The position numbers and the translations under genes were made by a program. Source: Geminicoccus sp036263595 (lineage in GTDB: Bacteria; Pseudomonadota; Alphaproteobacteria; Geminicoccales; Geminicoccaceae). From it: a stretch of DNA of 64,000 nucleotides. The stretch covers positions 1 to 64,000 of the forward strand of contig NZ_DATAGQ010000200.1 in NCBI RefSeq assembly GCF_036263595.1, written 5' to 3'. Shown here piece after piece: positions 51,530 to 59,210 of the stretch (position 1 is its first letter; each line of letters starts with the position of its first letter). The notes under the pieces were generated by a model. That model did no database searches. It worked only from the letters and a program-made list of their open reading frames with translations, and was not told where the DNA came from.

Positions 51530-52125
51530 GGACCCATCCGGTCGAGGACGTTTCCCGGCTGCCGACCTACGGCTTCGGCCCGGTCAGCCCGATGTGGTGG
51601 GGGACGCTCGGCCTGTTCGCCGTGGAAGGCATGGGCTTCGTGCTCGCCATCGGCATGTATCTCTATCTCTGGTTCGTGGCTCCCCAGCCGCCCCCGGGCC
51701 TGCCAGCACCCAGCCATTGGCCCGGCACGCTGGCCCTCCTGGCCCTGCTCGCATCCTGGTGGCCGAACGCCCTCGCGGCAAAGGCCGGCAAGGAGGAGGA
51801 CCTGCCGCGCGTGCGCGTCCTCCTGGTGATCATGACGCTGGTGGCGCTCGTGATCATCGGCATCCGCTTCTACGAGTTCTGGAACCTGCCGTTTAGCTGG
51901 GACGCCAACGGCTATGCCTCGACCGTCTGGTTCATCCTTGGCCTCCATGCGGCTCATGTCATCACCGATGCCGGCGACACGATCGTGCTGGCCGTCCTGA
52001 TGTTCACCCGTCATGGCCACGGCAAGCGCTTCAGCGACGTGCACGACAACGCCTTCTACTGGTATTTCGTGATCGTCACCTGGATCCCGCTCTATCTGCT
52101 GATCTACTGGTTTCCGAGGATATAG
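51526..52125 (+). CDS. ctaE: Cytochrome c oxidase subunit III-like protein
   Basis: A 199-residue membrane protein with about five TM helices. Conserved features are the N-terminal GFGPVSPMWWGTLGLFAVEGMGF, RFYEFWNLPFSWDANGYASTVWFILGLHAAHVITD (landmark GLHAAHV with the conserved Glu/His region of subunit III) and HDNAFYWYFVIVTWIPLYLL at the end. It is shorter than mitochondrial-type subunit III, as usual for caa3 operons. The GTG at 51526 follows AAGGAGG by seven bases and overlaps the ctaD stop. It stabilises subunit I. Confidence 0.85.
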   Translation: MRTHPVEDVSRLPTYGFGPVSPMWWGTLGLFAVEGMGFVLAIGMYLYLWFVAPQPPPGLPAPSHWPGTLALLALLASWWPNALAAKAGKEEDLPRVRVLLVIMTLVALVIIGIRFYEFWNLPFSWDANGYASTVWFILGLHAAHVITDAGDTIVLAVLMFTRHGHGKRFSDVHDNAFYWYFVIVTWIPLYLLIYWFPRI

Positions 52126-52130
52126 CCGCC

Positions 52131-52481
52131 ATGGCCGGGTGGTCCGCGCTCCGCGTTCCCTGGGCCGGCCTTCTGGCAGGTCCCGCCGCGCTCGTGGTCA
52201 ACCTGCAGGCCAGCTATGCCATGGCCGGCTGGACCTGCGCGGCCGGCAGCCTGCCGATCCTGACCATGTCGGCCATGCTGCTGATGGTGGCACTGGGTGG
52301 CGCATGGCTCTCGTGGTGCGCCTGGCATGACCGGCCCCATGACGTGCCGCTGGACGATTCGACGAGCCGCCAGCCGCTCAATCTGATCGCCGCGGCTGGC
52401 GTGTTCCTCGGGTGCCTGTTCTCGCTGGTGATCGTGCTGCAGGCTTCCGCGACGTTCGTCCTGGACGGCTGCATCCGATGA
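52131..52481 (+). CDS. Small membrane protein of the caa3 operon, unknown function
   Basis: A 116-residue protein with three probable TM helices (about 9-33, 40-62 and 84-105), including GGAWLSWCAWHDRPHD before the last helix. It begins five bases after ctaE and overlaps the ctaG-like gene by four bases, so it is clearly in the oxidase operon. I do not recognise the family; a subunit IV-like or assembly role would be reasonable. The cysteines at 36, 63, 95 and 114 are not arranged as an obvious metal site. Confidence 0.7.
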   Translation: MAGWSALRVPWAGLLAGPAALVVNLQASYAMAGWTCAAGSLPILTMSAMLLMVALGGAWLSWCAWHDRPHDVPLDDSTSRQPLNLIAAAGVFLGCLFSLVIVLQASATFVLDGCIR

Positions 52482-53371
52482 CATGGCTGCCGGCCCTTCT
52501 CATGCTCCTCGTGACGACCCCGGCCATGGCCCATGGCGGCGTCCCCGACGATCACCCGTGGAGCCTGGACCTCCCGGTTGTCATTCCCCTCTGCCTGAGC
52601 GCCGGCCTCTACCTCGTCGGGACGATCCGGCTATGGCGTCGTGCCGGCCGCGGGCGCGGCGTCCGCCGCTGGCAGGCAGGCTGCTTTTGGGCAGGCTGGT
52701 CGATCCTGGCGCTGACGCTCCTCTCCCCCCTGGCCTCCCTGTCCGACCAGCTCTTCGTCGCGCACATGATCGAGCACGAGATCATGGTGACGATCGCGGC
52801 GCCGCTCCTGGTGGCCTCGCGCCCGATCGGCGCGTTCCTGTGGGCGTTCCCGACCGGCTGGCGGCGCAGGCTGGGCCGGCTCGGCGGCAGCAAGCTGGTG
52901 GCGGGCTCCTGGGCGATCCTTACCGGCGCTGCCATGGCCACCTGTCTCCATGGTGCCGCCTTATGGGTGTGGCACGTCCCGGCCTTGTTCGCGGCAGCCC
53001 TGGCGAGCGAGCCGGTCCACTGGCTGCAGCATCTGAGCTTCTTTTTGACTGCCCTCCTGTTCTGGCAGTCGCTGCTGTCGGCCCGGGCGGCGCGGATCGG
53101 CCATGGCACAGCCCTGCTCTGGCTGTTCGTCACCATCCTCCACACCGCTTTCCTGGGCATCCTCCTGGCCCTTTCCCCCACCCCGTGGATCCCGCGCCAG
53201 ACCGACCTCCTGGCCGGCTTCGGTCTGACGCCGCTGGAGGACCAGCAACTGGCCGGCCTGGTCATGTGGGTGCCGGGCGGGTTGATCTATACGGCCGTGG
53301 CGCTGGCGCTGGCTGCCCGCTGGATCCGCGGTGCCGGCGAGCAGGCGCGACGGAGGCAGGCCCATGCTTGA
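52478..53371 (+). CDS. ctaG: CtaG-like caa3 oxidase assembly membrane protein
   Basis: A 297-residue multi-pass membrane protein of the caa3-type CtaG family (unrelated to Cox11). It has an N-terminal signal-like helix ending in AMAHGG, then TM helices with LVAHMIEHEIMVTIAAPLL-like FVAHMIEHEIMVTIAAPLL (His-rich, conserved), HWLQHLSFFLTALLFW, and TILHTAFLGILLALSPTPW. Conserved histidines in these helices may bind copper for CuB/CuA assembly. The ATG at 52478 overlaps the upstream stop; the 3' end overlaps the cytochrome gene. Confidence 0.83.
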   Translation: MTWLPALLMLLVTTPAMAHGGVPDDHPWSLDLPVVIPLCLSAGLYLVGTIRLWRRAGRGRGVRRWQAGCFWAGWSILALTLLSPLASLSDQLFVAHMIEHEIMVTIAAPLLVASRPIGAFLWAFPTGWRRRLGRLGGSKLVAGSWAILTGAAMATCLHGAALWVWHVPALFAAALASEPVHWLQHLSFFLTALLFWQSLLSARAARIGHGTALLWLFVTILHTAFLGILLALSPTPWIPRQTDLLAGFGLTPLEDQQLAGLVMWVPGGLIYTAVALALAARWIRGAGEQARRRQAHA

Positions 53372-53750
53372 GCGTCGGACGCTGTGGCTGCTGGCAGGCC
53401 TGGCAGCGGGCATCGTCGCCGGCGGAGCCATGGGCGGCCTGGCCGCGTCGTTCTCCTCGCTGCCCTCGTTCAAGAACCGGCCCTCGCCGGCCGTCGAGCT
53501 GATCCGCCGCTACGGCTGTGCCGGCTGCCACCAGATCCCCGGCGTACCCGCCGCCCGCGGCAGGGTCGGCCCGCCGCTCGAAGGCGTCGGCGACCGGCGC
53601 TATTTGGCTGGCACCATCCAGAACTCGCCTGAGAACCTGGTTGACTGGATCGTCGACCCCCGCTCGATGGTCCCCCACACCGCCATGCCCATGACCGGGA
53701 TCAGCGAGCCGGAGGCACGGACGGTCGCGCAGTATCTCCTGGCCCATTGA
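53364..53750 (+). CDS. Membrane-anchored monoheme cytochrome c at the end of the caa3 operon
   Basis: A 128-residue protein with an N-terminal anchor (TLWLLAGLAAGIVAGGAMGGLAA, about 6-28) and one cytochrome c domain: RRYGCAGCHQIPGV holds the heme site CAGCH at about 51-55, and MVPHTAMPMTGI the distal Met. The ATG at 53364 overlaps the ctaG stop by eight bases. It is likely an electron donor to the oxidase. Its last 50 bases overlap the 3' end of the convergent LysR gene. Confidence 0.88.
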   Translation: MLERRTLWLLAGLAAGIVAGGAMGGLAASFSSLPSFKNRPSPAVELIRRYGCAGCHQIPGVPAARGRVGPPLEGVGDRRYLAGTIQNSPENLVDWIVDPRSMVPHTAMPMTGISEPEARTVAQYLLAH

Positions 53751-54612
53751 CACTGCCCTCCAGCCGTCCGCGCAGCCCGGCCAGGCGTTCGGCCGCGAAA
53801 CCCAGGAAGGCCCGTACCCTGGCCGTCCGGCGCAGGTCGGGGTGCGTGATCAGCCAGAGCGCCGTCTCCATCTCGGCCAGCGGCCCAGCGACGCGCTGCA
53901 GCCCCGCAAGGCCATCGGCCAGGAAGCAGGGCAGTGCCGCCAGGCCCAGCCCCGCCTGGCAGGCGGCTGCCAGCGCCAGGAGCGAGTTGGCGCGGTAGAC
54001 GACCCGCTCGGCCGGCACGTTCGCCGCGATCCAGCGCGCCGAGCGCAGGTGACCAAGCGTATCGTCCGGCGCCACCCAATCAGCTTCCTCCAGCCGTCCG
54101 TCCGGCACCATCATTCCACAAGCCGCATAGATCGCGGTGCCGATCGTGCCGATCCGCCGCGCCACCAGTCCCTCGGGCGCATGAGCGGCCGGACGGATGG
54201 CCACGTCCGCATCGCGCTTGGTCAGCGTGAAGAAGGCGTTGGCACCGGCCAGTTCCAGCACGATTCCGGGATGCACCTGCCGGAACTCGGCGAGGACGGG
54301 GGTGAGCAGCGGCACCAGCGTGTCGGTGGTGGTCACCCGCACCACGCCGGTCGGCCGGATGTCCTTGCCGGCCAGCCGGCGCTCCAGGTCCGCCAGGTCC
54401 TGCAGGAGGCGGGCCGCCGTCGCCACGGCATCCTCGCCCGCGGACGTAGCGACATAGCCGTCGCGGCCGCGCTCGAACAGCCGCACGCCAAGCCGCTCCT
54501 CCATCTGTCCCAGCCGGCGCCAGGCACTCGAATGGTCCATGTGGAGCCGCCGTGCCGCTCCCGTCAGCGAGCCGGCTTCCTCCACCGCCGCCAGCAGGCG
54601 CAGATCGTCCAC
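53701..54612 (-). CDS. LysR-family transcriptional regulator
   Basis: A regulator of about 303 residues. The N-terminal winged helix is DDLRLLAAVEEAGSLTGAAR, then LHMDHSSAWRRLGQMEERLG and VRLFERG, the standard LTTR helix-turn-helix; the effector domain follows with GVVRVTTTDTLVPLLTPVL. The GTG at 54612 gives the usual LTTR N-terminus and length; a longer frame from a GTG at 54675 adds 21 residues with no domain. It is divergent from the GST genes, which LysR proteins of this type often control, so it may regulate them. It overlaps the cytochrome c gene convergently by 50 bases. Confidence 0.85.
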   Translation of the reverse strand: MDDLRLLAAVEEAGSLTGAARRLHMDHSSAWRRLGQMEERLGVRLFERGRDGYVATSAGEDAVATAARLLQDLADLERRLAGKDIRPTGVVRVTTTDTLVPLLTPVLAEFRQVHPGIVLELAGANAFFTLTKRDADVAIRPAAHAPEGLVARRIGTIGTAIYAACGMMVPDGRLEEADWVAPDDTLGHLRSARWIAANVPAERVVYRANSLLALAAACQAGLGLAALPCFLADGLAGLQRVAGPLAEMETALWLITHPDLRRTARVRAFLGFAAERLAGLRGRLEGSVNGPGDTARPSVPPAR

Positions 54613-54718
54613 CGCGATGAGACTTTGCAGCTTCTGCAAGCTCGTCTTGTCCAGCCGCCATGTTCTCTTGCACACCGATCAAAGCACAATGGCGGTCACG
54701 ATCAATGGAGGACCCGCC

Positions 54719-55024
54719 ATGGAACTCTACTTCACCGATGGCACCTGCTCGCTGTTCTCGCACATCCTGGCCCGCGAGGCCCGGACCCCGATCCTGCTGG
54801 ACCAGCGCCTGGCCTTCGTGGAGAGTCATCTGGCGGCAAGCGGACCGTTCCTCATGGGCGAGCGGCTCTCCGCACCGGATGCCAGTTTCTCCGCCATCGT
54901 GAGCTGGTCCGCCCACGGCAAGGTCGACCTGGCACCAGCCCTGCGCCGCTTCATGGCCAGCGTCGGCAGCCGGCCGTCCGTCCGCGAAGCATCGAAGGCC
55001 GAGCGTGCGGAGGTGGTGGCATGA
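54719..55024 (+). pseudogene. Glutathione S-transferase remnant with internal deletion
   Basis: A 101-residue frame. The first 22 residues, MELYFTDGTCSLFSHILARE, are the first strand and helix of a GST thioredoxin-like domain. The next residues jump straight to LAFVESHLAASGPFLMGERL and APDASFSAIVSWSA, the late alpha-helical part of a GST, ending in PSVREASKAE. About 100 residues (most of the glutathione site and the domain linker) are missing, with the frame preserved. So this is a deleted GST that may still be translated but cannot be active. The stop overlaps the ATG of the intact GST gene; the deleted copy is not a simple duplicate of it, since the two differ greatly in sequence. Confidence 0.75.
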
Positions 55025-55707
55025 CCCGCCTGACCCTCGTCAGCCACCACCTCTGCCCCTACGTGCAGCGCGCGGCGATCGCCCTGCAGGAAAAGGGCGT
55101 GCCGTTCGAGCGCATCACCATCGACCTGTCGGCCAAGCCGGATTGGTTCATGGCGATCTCGCCGCTCGGCAAGGTGCCGCTTCTCCAGGTGAGCCTGCCC
55201 GGCCGGCCGGACGCGGTGCTGTTCGAGAGCTCGGTCATCTGCGAGTACATCGAGGACACCCAACCCGGCCCCAGGCTGCACCCGGACGACCCCCTGGAAC
55301 GCGCACGGCACCGCGCCTGGATGGAATTCGGCTCGTCGATCCTCTCGGATATCTGGGGCCTGGAGACTGCCCAGGACGAGCCGACCCTGCAGAGGAAGCG
55401 CGCCGCCGTCGCCGCCAAGTTCAGCCGAGTCGAGGCCGCCCTGAACATCGGCCCCTTCTTCGGCGATGACCGCTTCACCCTGGTCGACGCCGTGTTCGCG
55501 CCGATCTTCCGCTACTTCGATCTGTTCGATCGGATCATCGACCTCGGCGTGTTCGCCCATACGCCGAAGGTGCAGGCCTGGCGGGCTGCCCTGGCGGAGC
55601 GGCCGAGCGTGCGCGATGCCGTGTCGCCGGACTATCCGGACCGGCTGCGCGCCTTCCTGATCCACCACCGCGCCCAGTTGCTCGCTTATGAGGGTGCGCC
55701 GGCCTGA
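55021..55707 (+). CDS. Glutathione S-transferase family protein
   Basis: A 228-residue GST. The thioredoxin-fold N-terminus has LTLVSHHLCPYVQRAAIALQ with the CPYV active-site motif at 12-15 (Cys/Ser-type, omega/dehydroascorbate-like), KVPLLQV with the cis-Pro and ESSVICEYIEDTQ (glutathione contact). The C-terminal helical domain has FTLVDAVFAPIFRYFD, the conserved N-capping box. The ATG at 55021 overlaps the stop of the GST remnant, so it is in one transcript with it, divergent from the LysR gene. The substrate is unknown. Confidence 0.88.
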   Translation: MTRLTLVSHHLCPYVQRAAIALQEKGVPFERITIDLSAKPDWFMAISPLGKVPLLQVSLPGRPDAVLFESSVICEYIEDTQPGPRLHPDDPLERARHRAWMEFGSSILSDIWGLETAQDEPTLQRKRAAVAAKFSRVEAALNIGPFFGDDRFTLVDAVFAPIFRYFDLFDRIIDLGVFAHTPKVQAWRAALAERPSVRDAVSPDYPDRLRAFLIHHRAQLLAYEGAPA

Positions 55708-55884
55708 CGGTGCTTCCCCGCCTGGGCCGGCTGGTGCAAACCGGCCTGCGCAGCCCAAAACGACCGCATGCGTGACGGGCGTACGACCGCGCTGTGACGA
55801 TTTCTGGCCGAGACGGTGGCACCCTGACCCGTCTCAGGCTATATCAATGTTGTGGAGACCACCTCTGACGGAAGGAGCTCACGC

Positions 55885-56088
55885 ATGTCGGTGCTGGAGC
55901 ACGTTGGTAGCCTGCGCCTGAAGAAGCTGCAAATCGAGGATCTCATCGAGCAAGAGCAGCACAGGCCGCTTCCCGACCAAGCAATCCTCACCCGACTGAA
56001 GCGAGAGAAGCTCAAAATCAAGGAACAGATCGTCAGGCTGAATGGCAGCCCTGTTCATTCAGCCACCATGGCCCACGCGCTTCAGTAG
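55885..56088 (+). CDS. YdcH-family (DUF465) small coiled-coil protein
   Basis: A 67-residue protein made mostly of two amphipathic helices: SVLEHVGSLRLKKLQIEDLI and QAILTRLKREKLKIKEQIVR with a Pro-containing turn (RPLPDQ) between. This is the pattern of the YdcH/DUF465 family, whose function is unknown. The ATG at 55885 follows GAAGGAG; an upstream in-frame ATG at 55852 has no ribosome binding site. It stands alone between the GST gene and the sugar operon. Confidence 0.78.
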   Translation: MSVLEHVGSLRLKKLQIEDLIEQEQHRPLPDQAILTRLKREKLKIKEQIVRLNGSPVHSATMAHALQ

Positions 56089-56401
56089 TCTCTATCCCGA
56101 CCTTCTTGCGTTCGTGCGGCACGATCTGGAGGCCAAGGCCTTCTTGAGGTGCCAACGCTGATCTGTTGCCGGTCTTCAAGCAGACGCAGGCTATGCTTTG
56201 CTCGAAGACCGGCCTACCTTCTTCGTCCTGCCCATCCTCGTCGCCGACTGTCGCGCACAGGCGAAGCCTGTGTCGGTTGCTTGCGCTTGCATCCTGGCAA
56301 AAAATAGGATCATTCTGCCGTCGGCATGACGATTCGTGGCTCGAGGCGAACACGCCCGGGCCAACCCAGCATTGATCGGGTTGCTTAAGGGAGGCAGGAA
56401 C
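56089..56401. other. Leader region of the sugar ABC operon with an inverted repeat
   Basis: There is no gene in these 313 bases. GCCGGTCTTC (56168-56177) and GAAGACCGGC (56204-56213) form a perfect 10-bp inverted repeat around 26 bases, with a second inner pairing AAGCA/TGCTT. It could be a terminator of the YdcH gene, an operator or an mRNA structure. The ribosome binding site AAGGGAGGC (56388-56396) precedes the next gene. Confidence 0.45.
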
Positions 56402-57538
56402 ATGACGAGCATGGTGCGTCGCGCGGCACTGGCTGCGGCTGCGGCGATGGCGTTGTTGGTCGGCGGGCATGCGGCCCAGGCCGGCCCGGAAATCGTGAGC
56501 GGGCCCGGCTACATGCCGGAATGCTTCGCGCCCTGGAACGACCAGGTGAAGTACATGCAGTGGGAGAAGAAGGAAGGTCCCTACCGCATCGCCCTGGTCA
56601 ACGGCTTCGTCGGCAACACCTGGCGGATCCAGATGATCCAGACCGCCAAGGTCTATGCCGAATCGCCCGGCATCAAGGACAAGATCAAGGAGTTCAAGAT
56701 CGTCTCCACGGGCACCGACGCGGCTGCCCAGCTGGGTGCGATCGAGGACTTCATCAACCAGGGCTACGACGCGATCGTCACCATCGCGGTGAGCCCCGAC
56801 GGCTTCGACCGCGTCATCCGCCTGGCGGACCGCAACGATGTCGTGCTGGTGCCGTTCGACAACACGCTCGACACCGACAAGGTGATGCAGGTCAACGAAG
56901 ACCAGTATCAGATGGGCAAGATGTCGGGCGAGTTCCTCGTCAAGGAGATGGGGAAGACGAGCGGCAAGATCCTGGAAGTCCGCGGCGTACCCGGCAATTC
57001 GGTCGACCGTGACCGTCACCAGGGCCTGCGCGACGCGCTACAGGCCGCCGGCAACTTCGAGGTGGTCGAGATCGTCGGCAACTGGGACACCGGCACCTCG
57101 CAGAAGGCCACGGCCGATGCGCTGGCCGTCCATGGCCGCTTCGACGGCATCTTCACCCAGGGCGGCTCGGACGGCACGGTGCGCGCGCTGATGGATGCCG
57201 GCCATCCCTTCGTGCCGATGGCGGGCGAGGGCGAGAACGGCTTCCGCAAGCAGATCGCGCTCTATGCCAAGGACGGCCTGAAGGGCCTCTCCTACGGCCA
57301 GTCGCCCGGCCTCGTCGCCATCTCGATCAAGGCGGCGATCTCGGCGCTCGAGGGCAATCCGATGCCCCAGATGATCTCGGTGCCGATCCCCGTTGCCGAC
57401 TACAACACGCTGGAGGACGGGGTGAACTACTGGTCGGACCTGTCCGACAAGTTCTTCACGCCCAACGAGTTCCCGCCCTGCGACGTGAACATCAAGGCGG
57501 TCGACATCATGCAGCAGACCGCCGAGAACGTGAACTGA
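56402..57538 (+). CDS. Periplasmic sugar-binding protein of a ribose-type ABC transporter
   Basis: A 378-residue solute-binding protein with a signal peptide (ALAAAAAMALLVGGHAAQA, cleavage near residue 27). The periplasmic binding-protein type I fold is evident: YRIALVNGFVGNTWRIQMIQ, INQGYDAIVTIAVSPDGFDRV, VLVPFDNTL, LEVRGVPGNSVDRDRHQGLRDAL and GIFTQGGSDGTVRAL. It has conserved Cys in ECFAPW after the signal and in FPPCDV at the C-terminus, which may form a disulfide. It heads the operon for ribose-like or polyol sugars; the ligand is unknown. It is separated from the ATPase by a stem-loop. Confidence 0.86.
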   Translation: MTSMVRRAALAAAAAMALLVGGHAAQAGPEIVSGPGYMPECFAPWNDQVKYMQWEKKEGPYRIALVNGFVGNTWRIQMIQTAKVYAESPGIKDKIKEFKIVSTGTDAAAQLGAIEDFINQGYDAIVTIAVSPDGFDRVIRLADRNDVVLVPFDNTLDTDKVMQVNEDQYQMGKMSGEFLVKEMGKTSGKILEVRGVPGNSVDRDRHQGLRDALQAAGNFEVVEIVGNWDTGTSQKATADALAVHGRFDGIFTQGGSDGTVRALMDAGHPFVPMAGEGENGFRKQIALYAKDGLKGLSYGQSPGLVAISIKAAISALEGNPMPQMISVPIPVADYNTLEDGVNYWSDLSDKFFTPNEFPPCDVNIKAVDIMQQTAENVN

Positions 57539-57547
57539 CGTCCGGCT

Positions 57548-57575
57548 CCCGCGGCAGGCGCTGTCCTGCCGCGGG
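57548..57575 (+). terminator. Stem-loop between binding-protein and ATPase genes
   Basis: CCCGCGGCAGG and CCTGCCGCGGG form a perfect 11-bp stem with a 6-base loop, nine bases after the binding-protein stop. Such hairpins after the first gene of ABC operons usually reduce downstream transcription and protect the binding-protein mRNA, giving it higher expression. No U-tract follows, so full termination is unlikely. Confidence 0.65.
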
Positions 57576-57623
57576 AATCCGCATCGACCGCTCCATCCCT
57601 TTCGACGGACGAAGCAGCGCCGG

Positions 57624-59210
57624 ATGACGCAGACCGTCTTTTCGCAGGCACCGGTGTCCGATTCGACTCCGTTCCTGTCCCTCTCGGGCGTCAGCAAGCG
57701 CTATGGCGGCGTGCGCGCCCTGGAAAACGTCGACTTCGCCTGCCGCCAGGGCTCGATCCACGCCGTGCTTGGCGAGAACGGTGCGGGCAAGTCCACGCTC
57801 ATCAAGATCATCGCCGGCGTGGTGCAGCCCGACGAAGGCGTGATGCGCCTCGAGGGCAACGAGGTGCAGTTCAGGACTCCCCTGGCCGCGAACGCCGCAG
57901 GCATCGTCTGCATCTTCCAGGAACTCTCGCTGATGCCGGACCTGTCCGTCGCGGACAATATCGGCATCTCCAACCCGCCCCGCACGCGCCTGGGGTTGAT
58001 CGACAAGCGCGCCCAGCGCCGCCGCGCCGAGGAGCTGCTGGCAAAAGTCGGCTGCGAGGACGTCAACCCGATGGAGCGGGTTGGCAACCTGCCCCTGTCG
58101 CGCCGGCAGATGGTCGAGATCGCCAAGGCACTGGGCCGCAACCCCAAGCTCCTGATCCTGGATGAAGCGACCTCGGCGCTCACCAGTTCCGACGTCACCA
58201 AGGTCTACGCCATCCTGAAGAAGCTGCGCGAGAAAGGCCTGTGCCTCCTCTATATCAGCCACCGCATGCACGAGATCCGCGAGCTGGCCGACACCTGCTC
58301 GGTGTTCCGTAACGGCCGCCACGTCGAGACCTTCGCCGCCGGCACGCGCACCTCCGACGATATCGTGCAGCTGATGATCGGCCGCGAGATGGCGCATGTC
58401 TATCCGGACAAGCCCGCCCCGTCGGTGCACCGCCGGCCCCCCGTCCTGGAAGTCCGCGATCTCCGTTGGACGGACCGGCTCAACGGCATCTCGCTCTCCG
58501 TCGGCAAGGGCGAGATCGTGGGGCTGGGCGGCCTGGACGGCCAGGGCCAGCGCGAGCTGCAGCTGGCCCTGTTCGGTGTGCTGCGCGGCGTGTCCGGCGA
58601 GATCCTGATCGACGGCAAGCCGACGTCGCTCGGGAGCCCGGCCCAGGCCAAGAAGAAGGCCGTGGGCATGGCGCTGATCCCGGAGGACCGCAAGACCGAG
58701 GGGCTGATGCTGCCCATGTCGGTCGCGGACAATCTCGGCATGGCCGCCATGTCGTCCCTGACGTCCGGCATCTTCGTCGACCGCGGCAAGGAGCGCGCCG
58801 CCATCCAGCGCATGGTCGAGAAGCTCAAGATCAAGGTCGGCGACGTCGGCAACCCGGTCGCCACGCTGTCCGGCGGCAACCAGCAGAAGGTGGTCATCGC
58901 CAAGTGGCTGATGACCGACCCGCGCATCATCCTGCTCAACGACCCCACCCGCGGCATCGATGTCGGCACCAAGCAGGAGCTCTACCAGCTCCTGCGCGAC
59001 CTGGCCGATGCTGGCGCGTCCATCCTGTTCTACACGACCGACTATGACGAGCTGATCGGCTGCTGCGACCGCGTGCTGATCCTCTATGACGGCCAGATCG
59101 TGCGCGAACTCACCGGCGACGGGATCACCGAGACCGCCATCGTCGCTGCCTCGCTGAATCTCGATCCCGCCGAAGCCAAGGCGGTGACCGGCGAGGGAGG
59201 CCATCCATGA
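57624..59210 (+). CDS. Sugar ABC transporter ATPase with two nucleotide-binding domains (RbsA/MglA type)
   Basis: A 528-residue ATPase of the ribose/galactose group. The first domain has GENGAGKST (Walker A, near 50), LPLSRRQMVEIAKAL (signature-like) and LLILDEATSALT. The second has the typical degenerate first motif GLGGLDGQGQREL in place of Walker A, then LSGGNQQKVVIAKWL (signature) and IILLNDPTRGIDVG. This asymmetry is normal for RbsA. The ATG at 57624 lies 85 bp after the binding protein. It overlaps the first permease gene by four bases. Confidence 0.92.
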   Translation: MTQTVFSQAPVSDSTPFLSLSGVSKRYGGVRALENVDFACRQGSIHAVLGENGAGKSTLIKIIAGVVQPDEGVMRLEGNEVQFRTPLAANAAGIVCIFQELSLMPDLSVADNIGISNPPRTRLGLIDKRAQRRRAEELLAKVGCEDVNPMERVGNLPLSRRQMVEIAKALGRNPKLLILDEATSALTSSDVTKVYAILKKLREKGLCLLYISHRMHEIRELADTCSVFRNGRHVETFAAGTRTSDDIVQLMIGREMAHVYPDKPAPSVHRRPPVLEVRDLRWTDRLNGISLSVGKGEIVGLGGLDGQGQRELQLALFGVLRGVSGEILIDGKPTSLGSPAQAKKKAVGMALIPEDRKTEGLMLPMSVADNLGMAAMSSLTSGIFVDRGKERAAIQRMVEKLKIKVGDVGNPVATLSGGNQQKVVIAKWLMTDPRIILLNDPTRGIDVGTKQELYQLLRDLADAGASILFYTTDYDELIGCCDRVLILYDGQIVRELTGDGITETAIVAASLNLDPAEAKAVTGEGGHP

